Shown: positions 39,750 through 50,951 of the stretch, one piece after another | Layout of the letters: each line of letters opens with the position of its first letter | Numbering within the stretch: position 1 is the first letter of the stretch | NCBI RefSeq assembly: GCF_029893345.1 | Contig: NZ_JARXVE010000004.1 | Coordinates: 62,001 to 126,000 of the forward strand | Source: Mycolicibacterium frederiksbergense | Lineage (GTDB): Bacteria > Actinomycetota > Actinomycetes > Mycobacteriales > Mycobacteriaceae | DNA length: 64,000 nucleotides | Reading direction: 5' to 3' | Translations under genes and position numbers: made by a program | Notes under the pieces: model-generated | What the model saw: only the letters and a program-made list of their open reading frames with translations | Databases searched by the model: none | Told to the model about the DNA's origin: nothing

Positions 39750-42700
39750 ATGGGCGCGCGGCATTCGTTGCACACCGTCGGACAGCACCGGAGCAAATCC
39801 GAGAGCGGAGTGCGGGTGCTTGAGTACGGCCGTCGCGCGGTGTCTCTTGAGCCTTCGCTATCCGGCTATGCCCGTTGGGTGGGGCGGGTGGGCGGGTTGG
39901 CGGTTTTGTTGGGTGTGGGCGCGGCGATTGCGTCTATGCCGGCAGCTTTCGCGGATTCGACCGGCTCGGGGGGCTCTACCGGTTCGAGTTCGGGCGGTTC
40001 GTCGTCGACGGGACCGTCGCGGGCGCCGACGCACAAGGGTTCCCCGGCTGGCGGTTCCTCGACCGGGGATGACTCCTCCGCCGGGACGGCTGGCTCGACG
40101 GCGAGTGCGACGGGCAGAGAACCGCGTACTCCAGGTCGCTATCGTGTGGAGACCTCCGCGGCGGGCCGCGGCTCGTCGGCGAGTGCGACGGGCAGAGAAC
40201 CGCGTTCTCCAGGTCGCCCTCGTGTGGAGACCTCCGCGGCGGGCCGCGGCTCGTCGGGCAGCGGCTCCGGGGCGGGATCGTCGTCATCGGCATCGTCGCC
40301 CTCGGCATCGACGGGCTCGGCATCAACGCCGGGTGAGACGGGATCGCCCGCGAGCACTTCTGAGTCAACCCCTGCAACCAGTGGTACTTCCTCGCCGGCG
40401 ACGGGTTCGCAGGCCTCGTCGACCTCGTCGGTAGCACCGGCGAGCGCGAAGGTGCCGGCGACAGCGGTAGCGCCGGCAGTGATGCAGGGGTTGGGGCCCA
40501 CTCTGTCGTCGTGGCTAGGTGCGGGCGGCAACGGTGATCCGGCGGCGGCGCCGTTGATGTGGACGGTGGCGGCATTTGGCCGCGGTGAACTCGGGGGCGC
40601 GGGGCTGAAGGTTAAATCGGCGGCGATCACCGGCAGCGGTGAGCCGGCTGATCCGGCCGCCAACAAGTCATCGGTGACCCCCGCGCCGACGGCGGACCCG
40701 GTCGGGGATTTCATCCGGATTTTCGTTGGTAACGGCACCGCCGACAACCCCAACGCCGGCCTCCTGATCGGTAACGGCTACAGCTACACCGGTGTTGGGG
40801 GCGCGTGCTCCGCTGGTGCTGCGTGCAATGGCGGCAACGGCGGCCTGATCGGCAACGGTGGCAATGGCTTCAATGGCGGTAATGGCGGGTCGGCCGGGTT
40901 GTTCGGCAACGGTGGTAACGGCGGCGCGGGCGTGGCCGGAATCAACGGCGGTGCCGGCGGTAACGGCGGTACCGGCGGCCTGAAAATCGGCAATGGTGGC
41001 AATGGCGGTGCCGGCGCCGCCGGCACCGGTGGTAACGGTGGCAATGGCGGCAGCGCCGGGTTCCTGTCGTGGGTCGGCAACGGTGGCAACGGTGGTGCCG
41101 GCGGGTCCGGCACGACCGGGGCGGCCGGTAGCAACGGCGCCACCGCGGGCGCTGACGGCACCACCGGTGGCACGGGCGGTGTCGGCGGCAATGGCGGTGC
41201 CGGCGGTCAGGGCAGTTGGATCTTCCTCGGCCGCGGCGGCAACGGTGGCGTCGGCGGCCTGGGCGGCGCTGGTGGTGCCGGCGGTAACGGCGCTACCGGT
41301 GTGAACGGCGCCGGCACCACCGACGGCGGTGCCGGGGGCAACGCCGGTAACGGTGGTCAGGCCGGAGCCGGTGGTAACGGTGGCGCCGCAGGTACGGGCC
41401 ACATCCTGTTCGTCGTCGCTCAGAAGGGCACCGACGGCGCCGGTGGTAACGGTGGTAACGGTGGTAGTGCCGGTTCGGGCGGCACCGGTGGTTCGGGTGC
41501 TGCTGGTTCGGCGGGCACGGATTCGCTGACCGCGGGCAGCGACGGCACCAACGGCGGTAACGGCGGCCGTGGTGGTGCCGGTGGTGCCGGTGGTGTCGGT
41601 GGTCATGGTGCAGGTGGGGCGGCTGACGGTCACACCGGTGCAAGCGGCTTGGTCGGCAACGGCGGCAACGGCGGCGCGGGTGGCGCCGGTGGTGCCGGCT
41701 ATACCGGTGCGGCTGGAACCGGTGAGAACGGCAGCAACGGTGGTGCCGGTGGTACCGGCGGCACAGGTGGTGCTGGCGGCAACGGCGGCGCAGGCGGTGT
41801 TGGCGGCGACGGCGGTGCCGGTGGTGACGGTGGTGACGGCTTCACCGCCACCGCGAACAGTGGTGCCGCCGGCGGTAACGGCGGGAACGCCGGGAACGGC
41901 GGTAACGCCGGTGCGGGCGGTAACGGCGGGGCCGCGACTCTCGGTGACGGCGGCCGGGGCGGTGATGCGGGCAACGGTGGTGCCGCAGGCACGGCCGGGA
42001 CCGGCGGTGACGGTGCCGGTGGTGGCACCGGCACCGTCGCCGGTGCCGGTGGCGCCGGCGGCAACGGCGCCAATGGTGGTGCCGCAGGCACGGCCGGGAC
42101 CGGCGGCACCACCGCCGGTGGCGGCAACGCCGGCCACAACGGCACTGCCGGCACTGCCGGCAGTAATAGCGACGGCGCGGCCGGCGGAGATGGCGGCGCC
42201 GGCGTCGTGCGTACCAACGGCGGCTACCAGGTCGGCGGCAACGGCGGTCACGGCGGGAACTCCGGGGCGACCGGCAACGGCGGGGCCGGCGGCAACGGTG
42301 GTGACAGCGCCGCCGGCACCGGGTTCCTGTTGCCCCGCACCGGTAACGGCGGTAACGGCGGCAACGGTAGCGGCGCCGGCAACCACGGCGGCGTCGGCGG
42401 CAACGGTGGCAACGCCGCTGACTCTCCCACAACCGGTGGGCCCCAGCTCGGTGGCAACGGCGGAAACGGCGGAAACGGCGGCAACGGAACCAATGGCGCC
42501 GTCGGTAACGTCGGCGGCCAAGGCGGCCACGGAGGTGCCGGCTTCCACAACAAGGGCGGCAACGGCGGCAGCGGCGGGGCTGGCGGCACCGGCGCCGGGG
42601 GCGGCGGAGGTGCCGGGGGCACCGGGGGCACCGGGGGCCTATCCCCCATCGGACTCGGTGTCCACGGCAACGGCGGTGGCGGTGGCGGCGGTGGCGGTGG

Positions 42701-42995
42701 CGGCGTCGGCATCGGCGGCAACACCGGTGGCGCCGGTGGCGCCGGTGGCAACGGTGGCAACGGGTACGCCACCGGCAGTCCAGACAGTGAAGGTGGTCAG
42801 GGCGGTCAGGGCGGTACCGGCGGCACCACCGGCCCCGGCGGCAGCGGTGCCGGCGGAGCCGGGGGTGCCGGTGGTAACGCCGACAACGGGCAGATCGGTG
42901 GCAACGGTGGCGACGGCGGCGACGGGCATGCTGACGGCACAGCCGGCACACCCGGCACAGCCGGCACACCCGGCACAGCCGGCACACCCGGGTAA
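39750..42995 (+). CDS. Large secreted PGRS-domain protein without a PE domain
   Basis: 1081 residues. The N-terminus has a long basic lead and a hydrophobic core ([20 protein letters not shown], about 49-68), cleaved before ADSTGS: a signal peptide, not a PE domain. Then a Ser/Thr-rich stretch with a 26-residue unit repeated twice, and a conserved linker ([20 protein letters not shown]) that opens PGRS domains. From about residue 345 there are more than 700 residues of GGxGG/GGNGG repeats (beta-helix-like, Ca-binding type). It ends with TAGTPG repeats. ATG 39750 has AAAGGGG 7 bases before. Surface localisation is inferred; function is not known. Confidence 0.85.
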   Translation: MGARHSLHTVGQHRSKSESGVRVLEYGRRAVSLEPSLSGYARWVGRVGGLAVLLGVGAAIASMPAAFADSTGSGGSTGSSSGGSSSTGPSRAPTHKGSPAGGSSTGDDSSAGTAGSTASATGREPRTPGRYRVETSAAGRGSSASATGREPRSPGRPRVETSAAGRGSSGSGSGAGSSSSASSPSASTGSASTPGETGSPASTSESTPATSGTSSPATGSQASSTSSVAPASAKVPATAVAPAVMQGLGPTLSSWLGAGGNGDPAAAPLMWTVAAFGRGELGGAGLKVKSAAITGSGEPADPAANKSSVTPAPTADPVGDFIRIFVGNGTADNPNAGLLIGNGYSYTGVGGACSAGAACNGGNGGLIGNGGNGFNGGNGGSAGLFGNGGNGGAGVAGINGGAGGNGGTGGLKIGNGGNGGAGAAGTGGNGGNGGSAGFLSWVGNGGNGGAGGSGTTGAAGSNGATAGADGTTGGTGGVGGNGGAGGQGSWIFLGRGGNGGVGGLGGAGGAGGNGATGVNGAGTTDGGAGGNAGNGGQAGAGGNGGAAGTGHILFVVAQKGTDGAGGNGGNGGSAGSGGTGGSGAAGSAGTDSLTAGSDGTNGGNGGRGGAGGAGGVGGHGAGGAADGHTGASGLVGNGGNGGAGGAGGAGYTGAAGTGENGSNGGAGGTGGTGGAGGNGGAGGVGGDGGAGGDGGDGFTATANSGAAGGNGGNAGNGGNAGAGGNGGAATLGDGGRGGDAGNGGAAGTAGTGGDGAGGGTGTVAGAGGAGGNGANGGAAGTAGTGGTTAGGGNAGHNGTAGTAGSNSDGAAGGDGGAGVVRTNGGYQVGGNGGHGGNSGATGNGGAGGNGGDSAAGTGFLLPRTGNGGNGGNGSGAGNHGGVGGNGGNAADSPTTGGPQLGGNGGNGGNGGNGTNGAVGNVGGQGGHGGAGFHNKGGNGGSGGAGGTGAGGGGGAGGTGGTGGLSPIGLGVHGNGGGGGGGGGGGVGIGGNTGGAGGAGGNGGNGYATGSPDSEGGQGGQGGTGGTTGPGGSGAGGAGGAGGNADNGQIGGNGGDGGDGHADGTAGTPGTAGTPGTAGTPG
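40101..40256 (+). repeat. 78-bp tandem duplication in the PGRS gene
   Basis: Units 40101-40178 and 40179-40256 are almost identical and encode a 26-residue block beginning ASATGREPR and ending AAGRGSS. In-frame, so the reading frame is kept. Confidence 0.85.
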
Positions 42996-43023
42996 ACAAC
43001 GGGTAACGCTGCTCGATTGCCAA

Positions 43024-43063
43024 GGGCGGCGGCCTCCGCAGTGGACCGGGGAGGCCGCCGCCC
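43024..43063 (+). terminator. GC-rich terminator hairpin behind the PGRS gene
   Basis: A 14-bp perfect stem (GGGCGGCGGCCTCC and its complement) with a 12-base loop, 28 bases after the PGRS stop. Confidence 0.65.
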
Positions 43064-43197
43064 ATCGCATCGGCGGGCGCCGTGAAGGGCTTGGCCCGGT
43101 CATGGCGTGTCGCCGTCAATTCGACGGCGAGTCGGCCAGGGCGTACCGGCCCGTCGACGCGGCGGTACTGGCGACCGGGCCGAAGGTGCGCGGTCCC

Positions 43198-43236
43198 CTA
43201 TGCCGGTAGCTTTCGCGGATTCGACCGGCTCGGGGG
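43198..43236 (+). repeat. 39-base copy of the PGRS signal-peptide cleavage region
   Basis: 43198-43236 equals 39934-39972 with one mismatch (codes [12 protein letters not shown] against [12 protein letters not shown]). After it the frame soon stops at TAG (43261), next to the transposase remnant. It is a relic of a second PGRS gene. Confidence 0.75.
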
Positions 43237-43258
43237 CTCCCGAGTTGGGTCAATGGGC

Positions 43259-44300
43259 TTAGCGCCTTGAGTTGAGGGCTTGCAGCGCGTTGGGGCTCGC
43301 CGGGGCTTCGGGGTCCAGCGCGGGTGGGAATGTGGTGATCACGCCGTTGATTTCGATAGTGGCCGACCGCAGTGGCCTGAGGGTGCGCAGGAATCGCCGT
43401 AGCGATAGTCCTGTTCGGGTAAGGACTTCGCGGCTGACGGCGAGGGCGGTGAACACGATGGTGAGGTGGGCTTTCGATGGCGTCGCGGGTGCGGGCGAAC
43501 ATGGGCCTGGCCGCAAGGTCGGATCTTGACATTCGGAAGGACTGCTCGACGCGCCAGAGGTCGTGGTAGTTGGCAATGACCTCGGCCGCCGGCATGAGCG
43601 CGGCTTCGATATTGGTGACATAGCCCTTCAGCCCGACCAGCCGGCGCGCCCGCTGTAGCGATGCTTCGTCGAGTTCTTGAGCGCCGTTGCGGGTCTTGAC
43701 AAACCGTGGTGCGCGGGCGGCCTTGTCCCCGGCGACGACAGCTCGGGCCTTGTGCTCCTGTGCAGGTTCAGCGTGTTGTTGTCCCGCACAGCCCTTTTGG
43801 TCGAGTAGGCCCACACCGCCCGCCACGACTTCGTATCAGTAGCTGGGCCCCAGACGGGCTCGGCCTTGACCATCGGGTCACTGGTCTTGGCGGCTGTGCC
43901 GCGCTGATCGCGTGGGGTGATCGTGTCGATGACCTGACCGTCGGTGATTGCATGTTCCACGCCAACGGAAGTGGGACTGCAGATCGTTGGGCGCTTTGGT
44001 GACCCGAGACCCGACGATGAACCGCAACCCGGCCTCATAGAGGTCGCGCAGATTGGTGCTGGAGAGCATGCCAGCATCAGCGACGATGAGCAGGCCCACC
44101 ACGATCTGCGGATCGACCCGGCGTTCCTTGGAGTAACCGACCTTGCGCAGCTCGTCTTCTTTGTCCGCCTCGAAGTACAGGGTCGTGACGTCGTAGAGCA
44201 CCAGGCTCACATCGCCCGCGGTGCGGGCCTGCGTGAAACAGGCGGCGGCGATCTGGTCGGTAGGCACCGACGTACGCGCGGCGCAGGGTGCGTTTGCGCG
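43259..44300 (-). pseudogene. Decayed IS1634-family transposase
   Basis: DDE transposase of the IS1634/IS1549 type, broken into four frames. From the 5' end: VSLVLYDVTTLYFEADKEDE, then LRKVGYSKERRVDPQIVVGL joined directly to VADAGMLSSTNLRDLYEAGL, where about 50-60 residues normal for the family are missing. Shifts follow near 43967 (to ITDGQVIDTITPRDQRGTAA), near 43755 (to EHKARAVVAGDKAARAPRFV) and near 43472 (to AHLTIVFTALAVSREVLTRT). The N-terminal third is also absent. No terminal inverted repeats were found. It marks the right half of the accessory island. Confidence 0.82.
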
Positions 44301-44350
44301 TCGAAAGAGACTGCTTCCTTCAAAGAAGGCCGGAAACTATCTAAGTCAGG

Positions 44351-44543
44351 CCTGAGGCCCGGACTCTACTCGCCGAACCTAAAGAAATCCTGCGCCGATT
44401 GAGCGGCGGGAAGTCAGCCCTCGTCAGGTCTGAGTAGCAGCGAACGCACCACCGAGCGGGGGGCGGTGTCCCGCAGCAGCGCACTGGCCGGGCGCTGGCG
44501 CACCCGTTGCGGCCACCAGAACCAGCGTCCCAGCAGCGCGGCA
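44351..44543. repeat. Direct repeat copy B: mmpL4b 3' end
   Basis: The partner of the fragment at 38329-38522. Here it covers the true end of mmpL4b and its downstream flank. The two copies lie 6.0 kb apart in the same orientation and bracket the uncharacterised gene pair, the PGRS gene and the IS remnant. Confidence 0.85.
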
Positions 44544-47293
44544 ATGGACGGCGTCATGAGCGCCCGCACCACCAGGGTGTCCAACAGCAGCCCGATACCG
44601 ATGGTGGAACCCACCTGACCGATGATCAGCAGGTCGCTGGCCACCATGGACATCATGGTGAAGGCGAACACCAGACCCGCGGCCGTCACCACCTTTCCGC
44701 TACCGCCCATCGCCCGGATGATGCCGGTGTTGATCCCCGCGCCTATCTCCTCCTTCATCCGGGACACCAGCAGCAGGTTGTAGTCGGAACCGACCGCCAG
44801 AAGAATGATCACCGACATCGCTAGCACCAGCCAGTGCAGGTGTATGCCGAGAATGTGCTGCCAAATGAGCACCGACAGCCCGAACGCCGAGCCCAGCGAC
44901 AGCGCCACCGTACCCACGATCACCAGGGCGGCGATCAGGCTGCGCGTTATGAGCAGCATGATGATCAGAATCAGGCAGAGCGCAGCCACGCCCGCGATGA
45001 GCAGGTCGTATTGGGAGCCGTCGCGCATGTCCTTGTAGGTCGCGGAGGTCCCGGCCAGATAGATCCTCGCGTTTTCCAGGGGAGTCACCTTGAGCGCCTC
45101 CTCCGCCGCCCGGACCACGGCGTCGGCCCGGGAGATACCTTCGGGCGTCGCGGGATCCCCCCGGTGCGAAATGATGAAGCGGACCGCCTTCCCGTTCGGT
45201 GAGAAGAACAAGTTCATCGCGCGCTTGAAGTCCTCGTTCTCCAGGACTTCCGGCGGCAGGTAGAACGAGTCATCGTTTCGGGCCGCGTCGAAGGCTCGGC
45301 CCATGGCGGTGGCATTCGCGCTCATCTCGTCCATCAGCGCAAAGGCGCCCATCATGGTGCTGTGCATGGTCAGCGTCATGGCCCGCATCGTGTTCATGGC
45401 CGCGATCATCGGCGGGAACTGCTTGAGAAGTTCCGGCATGAGCGCATCCAGCCGATCGGTTTGGGTGACCAGATCATGCAGATTATCGGTAACCGCGTCG
45501 ACCGAGTCGAGCGAATCGAACAAGGACCTCATCGACCAACAGAACGGTATATCGAAGCAGTGCGGTTCCCAGAAAAAGTAATTTCGGACCGGCCGCCAAA
45601 AATCATCGAAATCCGCAATATGGTCCCGCAGCTCCTTGACGGCCACCTCCAACTCGTGAATCGTCCGCGTCATGCGATGGGTCGTATCCACCACCTGTCG
45701 GGTCACACCGTAGACTTGGTTCATTGAATTTATCAATATCGAGATGTCATCTGCCTGCTTGAGCAGATCACCCATGCGATCTCGCTGGAATGGCATCAAT
45801 TGTTGCTGATTGGCATTTTGCAGGCTGAGCAGAAACGGTATCGACGTCCGGCTGATCGGGTTGCCCTCGGGCCGAGTTATCCCCTGCACCCGGGAAATGC
45901 CCGGAACCGCGAAGACCGCCTTGGCCAGTTTGTTCAATATCAACAGGTCCGCCGGATTGCGCATATCGTGGTCGGCCTCGACCAGCAGGACGTCCGGTGT
46001 CAATCGCGACGGTGGAAAGTGCCTCTCGGCTGCGGCATATCCTAGATTTGCGGGAATGTCCGCAGGCACATACAGCCTGTCGTTGTAGTTGGTCTTATAT
46101 CCCGGCAGGGCCAGCAGTCCGACGAGCGCGATCACACACGCCGTGATGAGAATGGGCCCAGGCCAGCGCACGATCGCGGTGCCCAGCCGCCGCCATCGAC
46201 GGACGATGATCTTGCGTTTGGGATCGAACAGCCCGAACCGACCGCCCACCACGAGAACCGCCGGAATCAGCGTGAGCGCCACCGCAACCGCAACCACCAT
46301 GGCCACCGAGGTCGGGACACCCATGGTGTGGAAATAGGGCAATCGAGCCAAACTCAGACAGAAAATGGCGCCGGCAATGGTCAGGCCGGAGCCCAAGACC
46401 ACCTTGGCAACACTTCGATATGTGGTGTAGAACGCGGCCTCCCGGCCTTCGCCGGTCTGACGCGCCTCTTGATATCTCCCGATGAAGAATATGCCGTAGT
46501 CCGTTCCGACCGCGATCCCGAGCGATACCAGCAGATTGGTGGCGAACGTCGAAAGCTCAACGAGGTGGTGCTGACCGAGGAATGCCACAAATCCCCGAGC
46601 CACCTGCACCTGCACCCCCACCATGACCAGCAGAAGGATGGCAGTGACTATCGAACGGTAGACCAAAAGCAGCATCGTGAGAATGACTGCAAGCGTGACC
46701 ACGGTGATTCTGACGATGGATTTGTTGCCCGCGTGGTTCATATCAGAGATCAACGGTGCGGGGCCGCTGACGTAGACCTTGACTCCCGGCGGTGGCGGTG
46801 TCCGTTCTACGATGCCCCGCACAGCTTCGACGGATTCGTTCGCCAGGGCTTCGCCTTGGTTACCGGCAAGATTCAATTGAACATAAACAGCCTTACCGTC
46901 GGCACTTTGCACAGCCGCCGCGGTGAGCGGGTCGCCCCAGTAATCCTGCACATGTTGCACATGCGTGGTGTCAGCTTTCAACTGCCGGATCAAATCGGCG
47001 TAGTAGCGGTGCGCCTCAGGCCCGAGGGATTGTTCCCCTTCCAAGACGATCATCGCCACACTGTCGGAATTGGATTCGCCGAAGTCCTGTCCCATGCGCT
47101 GTATCGCCTGGTACGACGGGCCGTCTCGGGGAAGCAGCGGTACCGAATGTTCCCGCCCGACCGTTTCGAGAGACGGAACGGCGAACGTCAGGATGGCGAC
47201 GATCACCAGCCAACCGAGAATGATCGGCACCGCCAGCCAGTGGATCATCCGCGCAATGAACGGCGGACCGGAGTCCATCCGATGGCTGCTCAT
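44414..47293 (-). CDS. mmpL4b: RND lipid exporter MmpL4b-like
   Basis: 959-residue RND transporter. TM1 is at about residues 18-40; then a periplasmic domain, a TM2-6 cluster (190-370), a second periplasmic domain with a paired-Cys loop ([11 protein letters not shown]), and TM7-12. The proton-relay Asp-Tyr pairs are GTDYGIFF (Asp265) and GSDYNLLL (about Asp837). The ATG at 47293 overlaps the mmpL4a stop (ATGA). The order mmpS4-mmpL4a-mmpL4b is that of glycopeptidolipid loci, where both MmpL proteins export the lipid. Its 3' end is duplicated at 38.4 kb. Confidence 0.85.
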   Translation of the reverse strand: MSSHRMDSGPPFIARMIHWLAVPIILGWLVIVAILTFAVPSLETVGREHSVPLLPRDGPSYQAIQRMGQDFGESNSDSVAMIVLEGEQSLGPEAHRYYADLIRQLKADTTHVQHVQDYWGDPLTAAAVQSADGKAVYVQLNLAGNQGEALANESVEAVRGIVERTPPPPGVKVYVSGPAPLISDMNHAGNKSIVRITVVTLAVILTMLLLVYRSIVTAILLLVMVGVQVQVARGFVAFLGQHHLVELSTFATNLLVSLGIAVGTDYGIFFIGRYQEARQTGEGREAAFYTTYRSVAKVVLGSGLTIAGAIFCLSLARLPYFHTMGVPTSVAMVVAVAVALTLIPAVLVVGGRFGLFDPKRKIIVRRWRRLGTAIVRWPGPILITACVIALVGLLALPGYKTNYNDRLYVPADIPANLGYAAAERHFPPSRLTPDVLLVEADHDMRNPADLLILNKLAKAVFAVPGISRVQGITRPEGNPISRTSIPFLLSLQNANQQQLMPFQRDRMGDLLKQADDISILINSMNQVYGVTRQVVDTTHRMTRTIHELEVAVKELRDHIADFDDFWRPVRNYFFWEPHCFDIPFCWSMRSLFDSLDSVDAVTDNLHDLVTQTDRLDALMPELLKQFPPMIAAMNTMRAMTLTMHSTMMGAFALMDEMSANATAMGRAFDAARNDDSFYLPPEVLENEDFKRAMNLFFSPNGKAVRFIISHRGDPATPEGISRADAVVRAAEEALKVTPLENARIYLAGTSATYKDMRDGSQYDLLIAGVAALCLILIIMLLITRSLIAALVIVGTVALSLGSAFGLSVLIWQHILGIHLHWLVLAMSVIILLAVGSDYNLLLVSRMKEEIGAGINTGIIRAMGGSGKVVTAAGLVFAFTMMSMVASDLLIIGQVGSTIGIGLLLDTLVVRALMTPSIAALLGRWFWWPQRVRQRPASALLRDTAPRSVVRSLLLRPDEG

Positions 47294-50181
47294 CAGGAGC
47301 CGCGGTCCTCGGGCTTCAACAGCAGAGAGCGCACCAGCGGCCGCGGACCGGTCGGCCGCAGTAGTGCACTGGCAGGACGGGGCCGCACCCGCAGCGGCCA
47401 CCAGAACCAGCGCCCCAGCAGCGCGGCAATGGACGGCGTCATGAAGGCACGCACGATCAAGGTGTCGAACAGCAGGCCGATACCGATGGTGGAACCCACC
47501 TGACCGATGGTGCGCACATCGCTGGCCAACAACGCCAACATGGTGGAGGCGAACACCAGGCCCGCGGCCGTCACCACCTTTCCGCTACCGCCCATGGCCC
47601 GGATGATGCCGGTGTTGATCCCCGCGCCTATCTCCTCCTTCATCCGGGACACCAGCAGCAGGTTGTAGTCGGAACCGACCGCCAAAAGAATGATCAGGGC
47701 AATGGCGAGCACAAGCCAGTTCAATTGAATTCCAAGAATGTGCTGCCAGATCAAAACGGACAGCCCGAACGCCGCGCCCAGCGAAAGCGCCACCGTACCC
47801 ACGATCACCAAAGCCGCGACCAGGCTCCGGGTCATGATCAACATGATGATGAAGATGAGGCACAGCGCGGAAATTCCGGCGATCAGCAGGTCATACGTGG
47901 ACCCGTCTACTTGATCTTTCCCCATCGCCGCGGTGCCGGTCAGGTAAATCCTGGCGTTTTCCAGCGGAGTTCCTTTGAGCGCCTCCTCCGCCGCAGTTTT
48001 TATCGGGTCAACCCGCGCAATTCCCTCGGGTGTCGCAGGGTCTCCCCGTTGGGAAATGAGCATGCGCGTCGACTTTCCATCCGGTGATACGAAGACGTCC
48101 ATGACGCGCTTGAAGTCCTTGTTCTTGAAAACCTCCGGAGGCAAATAGAATGAGTCATCATTCTGGGCGGTGTCGAAAGCCTTGCCCATGGCCGTCGCGT
48201 TATCGCTCATCTCCTCCATCTGCGAGAAGATCCCCGACATGGTGGAATGCATCCCCAGCAGCATGCTCCGGGTGCTCCCCATGGTCGCGATAATCGCCGG
48301 GAACTGGGCCATCATTTGCGGCAGGAGCGCATCCAGCTGGTCCAGATTGCCGATCAGCTGATGCATCGTGGTGGTGACCTTGTCAACCCCATCCAGCGCC
48401 TCGAACAGGGACTTGATCGACCAGCAGATGGGAATGTCGTAGCAATGCGGCTCCCAGTAGAGGTAATTGCGAAGCGGTCTCCAAAAATCATCGAAATCCG
48501 CCATATGGTCGCGCAGCTCTTTCGTGACGTCCTCCAGCTCGTGCGTCTTACCGACCAAACTGTGCGTCGTGGCCGCGAGCTGTTGCATGAGTGCGTACAA
48601 GCGCTGCATTACCGCTATCGTCTTGGTGATCTCGTCGGCCTGGGTGACCAGATCATTCATGCGGGCCTTCTGAAACGGCAGGAGCTGGAGTTGGCCGGCG
48701 TTCGACGAGCTGATGATGAACGGAATGGTCGTGTGCTTGAGGGGAATCCCCTCGGGTCGGGTCACCGCCTGCACCCGGGAAACGCCCGGAACGGCCAGGA
48801 CCCCCCTGGCGAGTTTGTTCAGAATGAGGAAATCGGCCGGATTTCGCATATCGTGGTCGGCCTCGATCAATAGAACGTCGGGTGACATGATCAGCGACTG
48901 CGGAAAGTGTCGCGCGGCGGCGTCATATCCTTCATTGGCGGGGATATTTTTGGGCAGATATTTCAGGTCGTTGTAGCCGGGCTGGTACGCCGGCAGCGCC
49001 AGCAGTCCGACCAGCGCCACCGCGCACGTTGCGACGAGAATGGGCGCGGGCCATCGCACGATCGCAGTGCCCAGTCGCCGCCATCGCCGGACCATGATCT
49101 TGCGCTTGGGTTCGAACAACCCAATTCGGCTACCTATCGCAAGAACTGCCGGAATCAGCGTCAAGGCGACGCAAACCGCCACGACCATACCCAGCGCGCA
49201 GGGAACACCAAGAGTCCGGAAATAGGGCAAGCGGGTGAAGCTGAGGCAATAAACTGCGCCGGCGATGGTCAAACCTGAGGCCAGCACGACTTTGGCAACG
49301 CTGCGGTAGGTGGTGTAGAAGGCCGCTTCCTTATCCTCCCCGGCCTGTCGTGCCTCCTGATAGCGCCCAACGTAGAAAATGCCGTAGTCCGTTCCAGCCG
49401 CGATTCCGAGCGTCACCAGAAGATTGACGGCATAGGTGGAAAGAGCGATGAGCCCATGGTCACCGAGCAATGCGACCGTGCCGCGGGCCACCTGTAATTG
49501 GATACCCACCAGGAGCAGCAGGATGATGGCCGTGAAAATCGAGCGGAAGAAGAACAACAGCATCGTGAGGATCACCGCGAGGCTCACCCCGGTAACCAGC
49601 ATGACCGTCCGGTTGCCGCTCTCGCTCAGATCGGCGACTATCGCCGCCGGGCCGGTGACGTAGGCCTTGACCCCCGGAGGGGGCGTGGTCCGCGCCACGA
49701 TGTCCCGGACGGCTTGCACGGACTGATCCGACATAGGTTGGCCGAGGTCACCGGTGAGGCTCATCTGGACATATACGGCCTTGTTGTCGGCGCTTTGCGC
49801 CGCGCCCGCGGTGAGCGGATCCCCCCAGAAATCCTGCACGTGCTGAACGTGCACCGTGTCGGCCTTCAACTGCCGAATCAGATCGGCGTAGTAGCGGTGG
49901 GCGTCATCGCCGAGGGGCTGTTGCCCCTCCAAGACGATCATCGCCACACTGTTGGTTTTGGACTCCCCGAAACTCTCGCCCATGCGCCGCACCGCTTCGA
50001 ACGACGGCGCATCGGTGGGAATGAACGAAACGGAATGCTCTTTCTCCACCTGTTCCAGCGGAGGGACGACCGCACCCAAGACGTAGGCGATCACCAGCCA
50101 CGCCAGGATGATCGGCACCGCCAGCCGCCGGATCAGTCGCGCCACCAGGGGTGGCGTGCTGGTCGGCGGCTGGCTGCTCAT
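47293..50181 (-). CDS. mmpL4a: RND lipid exporter MmpL4a-like
   Basis: 962-residue RND transporter, very similar to the next gene, so the pair arose by duplication. Asp-Tyr pairs: [20 protein letters not shown] in the first TM bundle and [20 protein letters not shown] in the second. Between them is a large periplasmic loop with [11 protein letters not shown] and a coiled segment. C-terminal tail [20 protein letters not shown] 50181 overlaps the mmpS stop. Likely works with MmpS4 and MmpL4b to export the product of the neighbouring NRPS-PKS genes (inference). Confidence 0.85.
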   Translation of the reverse strand: MSSQPPTSTPPLVARLIRRLAVPIILAWLVIAYVLGAVVPPLEQVEKEHSVSFIPTDAPSFEAVRRMGESFGESKTNSVAMIVLEGQQPLGDDAHRYYADLIRQLKADTVHVQHVQDFWGDPLTAGAAQSADNKAVYVQMSLTGDLGQPMSDQSVQAVRDIVARTTPPPGVKAYVTGPAAIVADLSESGNRTVMLVTGVSLAVILTMLLFFFRSIFTAIILLLLVGIQLQVARGTVALLGDHGLIALSTYAVNLLVTLGIAAGTDYGIFYVGRYQEARQAGEDKEAAFYTTYRSVAKVVLASGLTIAGAVYCLSFTRLPYFRTLGVPCALGMVVAVCVALTLIPAVLAIGSRIGLFEPKRKIMVRRWRRLGTAIVRWPAPILVATCAVALVGLLALPAYQPGYNDLKYLPKNIPANEGYDAAARHFPQSLIMSPDVLLIEADHDMRNPADFLILNKLARGVLAVPGVSRVQAVTRPEGIPLKHTTIPFIISSSNAGQLQLLPFQKARMNDLVTQADEITKTIAVMQRLYALMQQLAATTHSLVGKTHELEDVTKELRDHMADFDDFWRPLRNYLYWEPHCYDIPICWSIKSLFEALDGVDKVTTTMHQLIGNLDQLDALLPQMMAQFPAIIATMGSTRSMLLGMHSTMSGIFSQMEEMSDNATAMGKAFDTAQNDDSFYLPPEVFKNKDFKRVMDVFVSPDGKSTRMLISQRGDPATPEGIARVDPIKTAAEEALKGTPLENARIYLTGTAAMGKDQVDGSTYDLLIAGISALCLIFIIMLIMTRSLVAALVIVGTVALSLGAAFGLSVLIWQHILGIQLNWLVLAIALIILLAVGSDYNLLLVSRMKEEIGAGINTGIIRAMGGSGKVVTAAGLVFASTMLALLASDVRTIGQVGSTIGIGLLFDTLIVRAFMTPSIAALLGRWFWWPLRVRPRPASALLRPTGPRPLVRSLLLKPEDRGS

Positions 50182-50606
50182 GCGGCCTTCAGCAGGCAGT
50201 AGGTGAAGGCACTTTCCCCTTGCCCGATCTTCTCCGTTTTGACCTTGTCGTCCACTGTGATCCGGCAGCCGATGCTGTCAGTGTTGCCCTGCGCGATGAC
50301 ATTGGCCATTGCCGTCGCCTCGGTCATGGCGAACTTCAATGACCATGGCAAGCTTGCCTTTTCAACAAACTGCGGATCGGCATTGACGTCGAAATAGCTG
50401 ATATTCGCCACCGTCCCGGGGGGGCCGAACACCTCGTACTCCAACTGTTTGGGGTCATACGGCTTACGCTTCTCGGCTTCGGTGTCGGAATACATGGGAC
50501 GAACCTGGGAGCCGAAGACACCGTGCAGCCGCAACACGGTGAATCCTCCGGCAACGAGGACCACCGCGATGACCAGCGGAATCCACAGTCGCTTCAAAGC
50601 CCACAC
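50178..50606 (-). CDS. mmpS4: MmpS4-like accessory protein
   Basis: 142 residues. One N-terminal helix ([20 protein letters not shown], residues 6-25) followed by a periplasmic beta-sandwich: [65 protein letters not shown], with two Cys that may pair. This is the MmpS pattern. The GTG at 50606 has a GGGGGG run upstream; an ATG at 50666 in the same frame would add 20 basic residues. First gene of the mmpS-mmpL-mmpL operon. Confidence 0.85.
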   Translation of the reverse strand: MWALKRLWIPLVIAVVLVAGGFTVLRLHGVFGSQVRPMYSDTEAEKRKPYDPKQLEYEVFGPPGTVANISYFDVNADPQFVEKASLPWSLKFAMTEATAMANVIAQGNTDSIGCRITVDDKVKTEKIGQGESAFTYCLLKAA

Positions 50607-50951
50607 ATCACGACCCCCCGTTCTTGCTCTGGTGCGGGCCGTTCGTGCCGCTCGAATCTGCCGCATATACCGACCGCGATCCGCGAGATGCCGGCATCTC
50701 GAATGCGGTGGGCATTCCAGGCCCATGCAGAGGTATTACGGCAAACATGTATCGGCTCTGGCAGGACAATCAGAACCTGACCAGTACAGCATGCGAACGA
50801 CCTCCACATCGGTCAATTCCCAAGGTGATACGGATCGTAATGCATACCGCATGCGTATACCGCGGAACAGAATTTACCGCTGCAATTGGTTTGAAAGAAC
50901 TGAAGAATTGCTGCGAGATTGCTGTCATTCGGATGCCACCGGCCCGGCCGG
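50607..50951. other. Promoter region of the mmpS-mmpL operon
   Basis: 345 bases between the alpha/beta-hydrolase stop and the mmpS start. It holds an 18-bp perfect palindrome at 50684. The part from 50740 to 50930 is less GC-rich than its surroundings. I see no gene in it. Confidence 0.5.
50684..50701. promoter_or_regulatory. 18-bp perfect palindrome upstream of mmpS4
   Basis: CGAGATGCCGGCATCTCG is an uninterrupted palindrome 78 bases upstream of the mmpS4 start, within the only intergenic gap of the operon. A dimeric repressor site is likely. Confidence 0.6.

Noticed and set aside
40668-42548. Long minus-strand open frame (626 codons) through the PGRS gene
   Set aside because: It is the reverse of GGN/GGA repeats, giving only Ala/Thr/Val/Gly-rich sequence. 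Long antisense frames are expected over such GC-rich repeats. The plus frame has a signal peptide and ribosome site.
40800-42950. Repeat array, possible CRISPR
   Set aside because: The repeats are short in-frame GGNGGN codon repeats of a protein domain, without constant spacers or leader.
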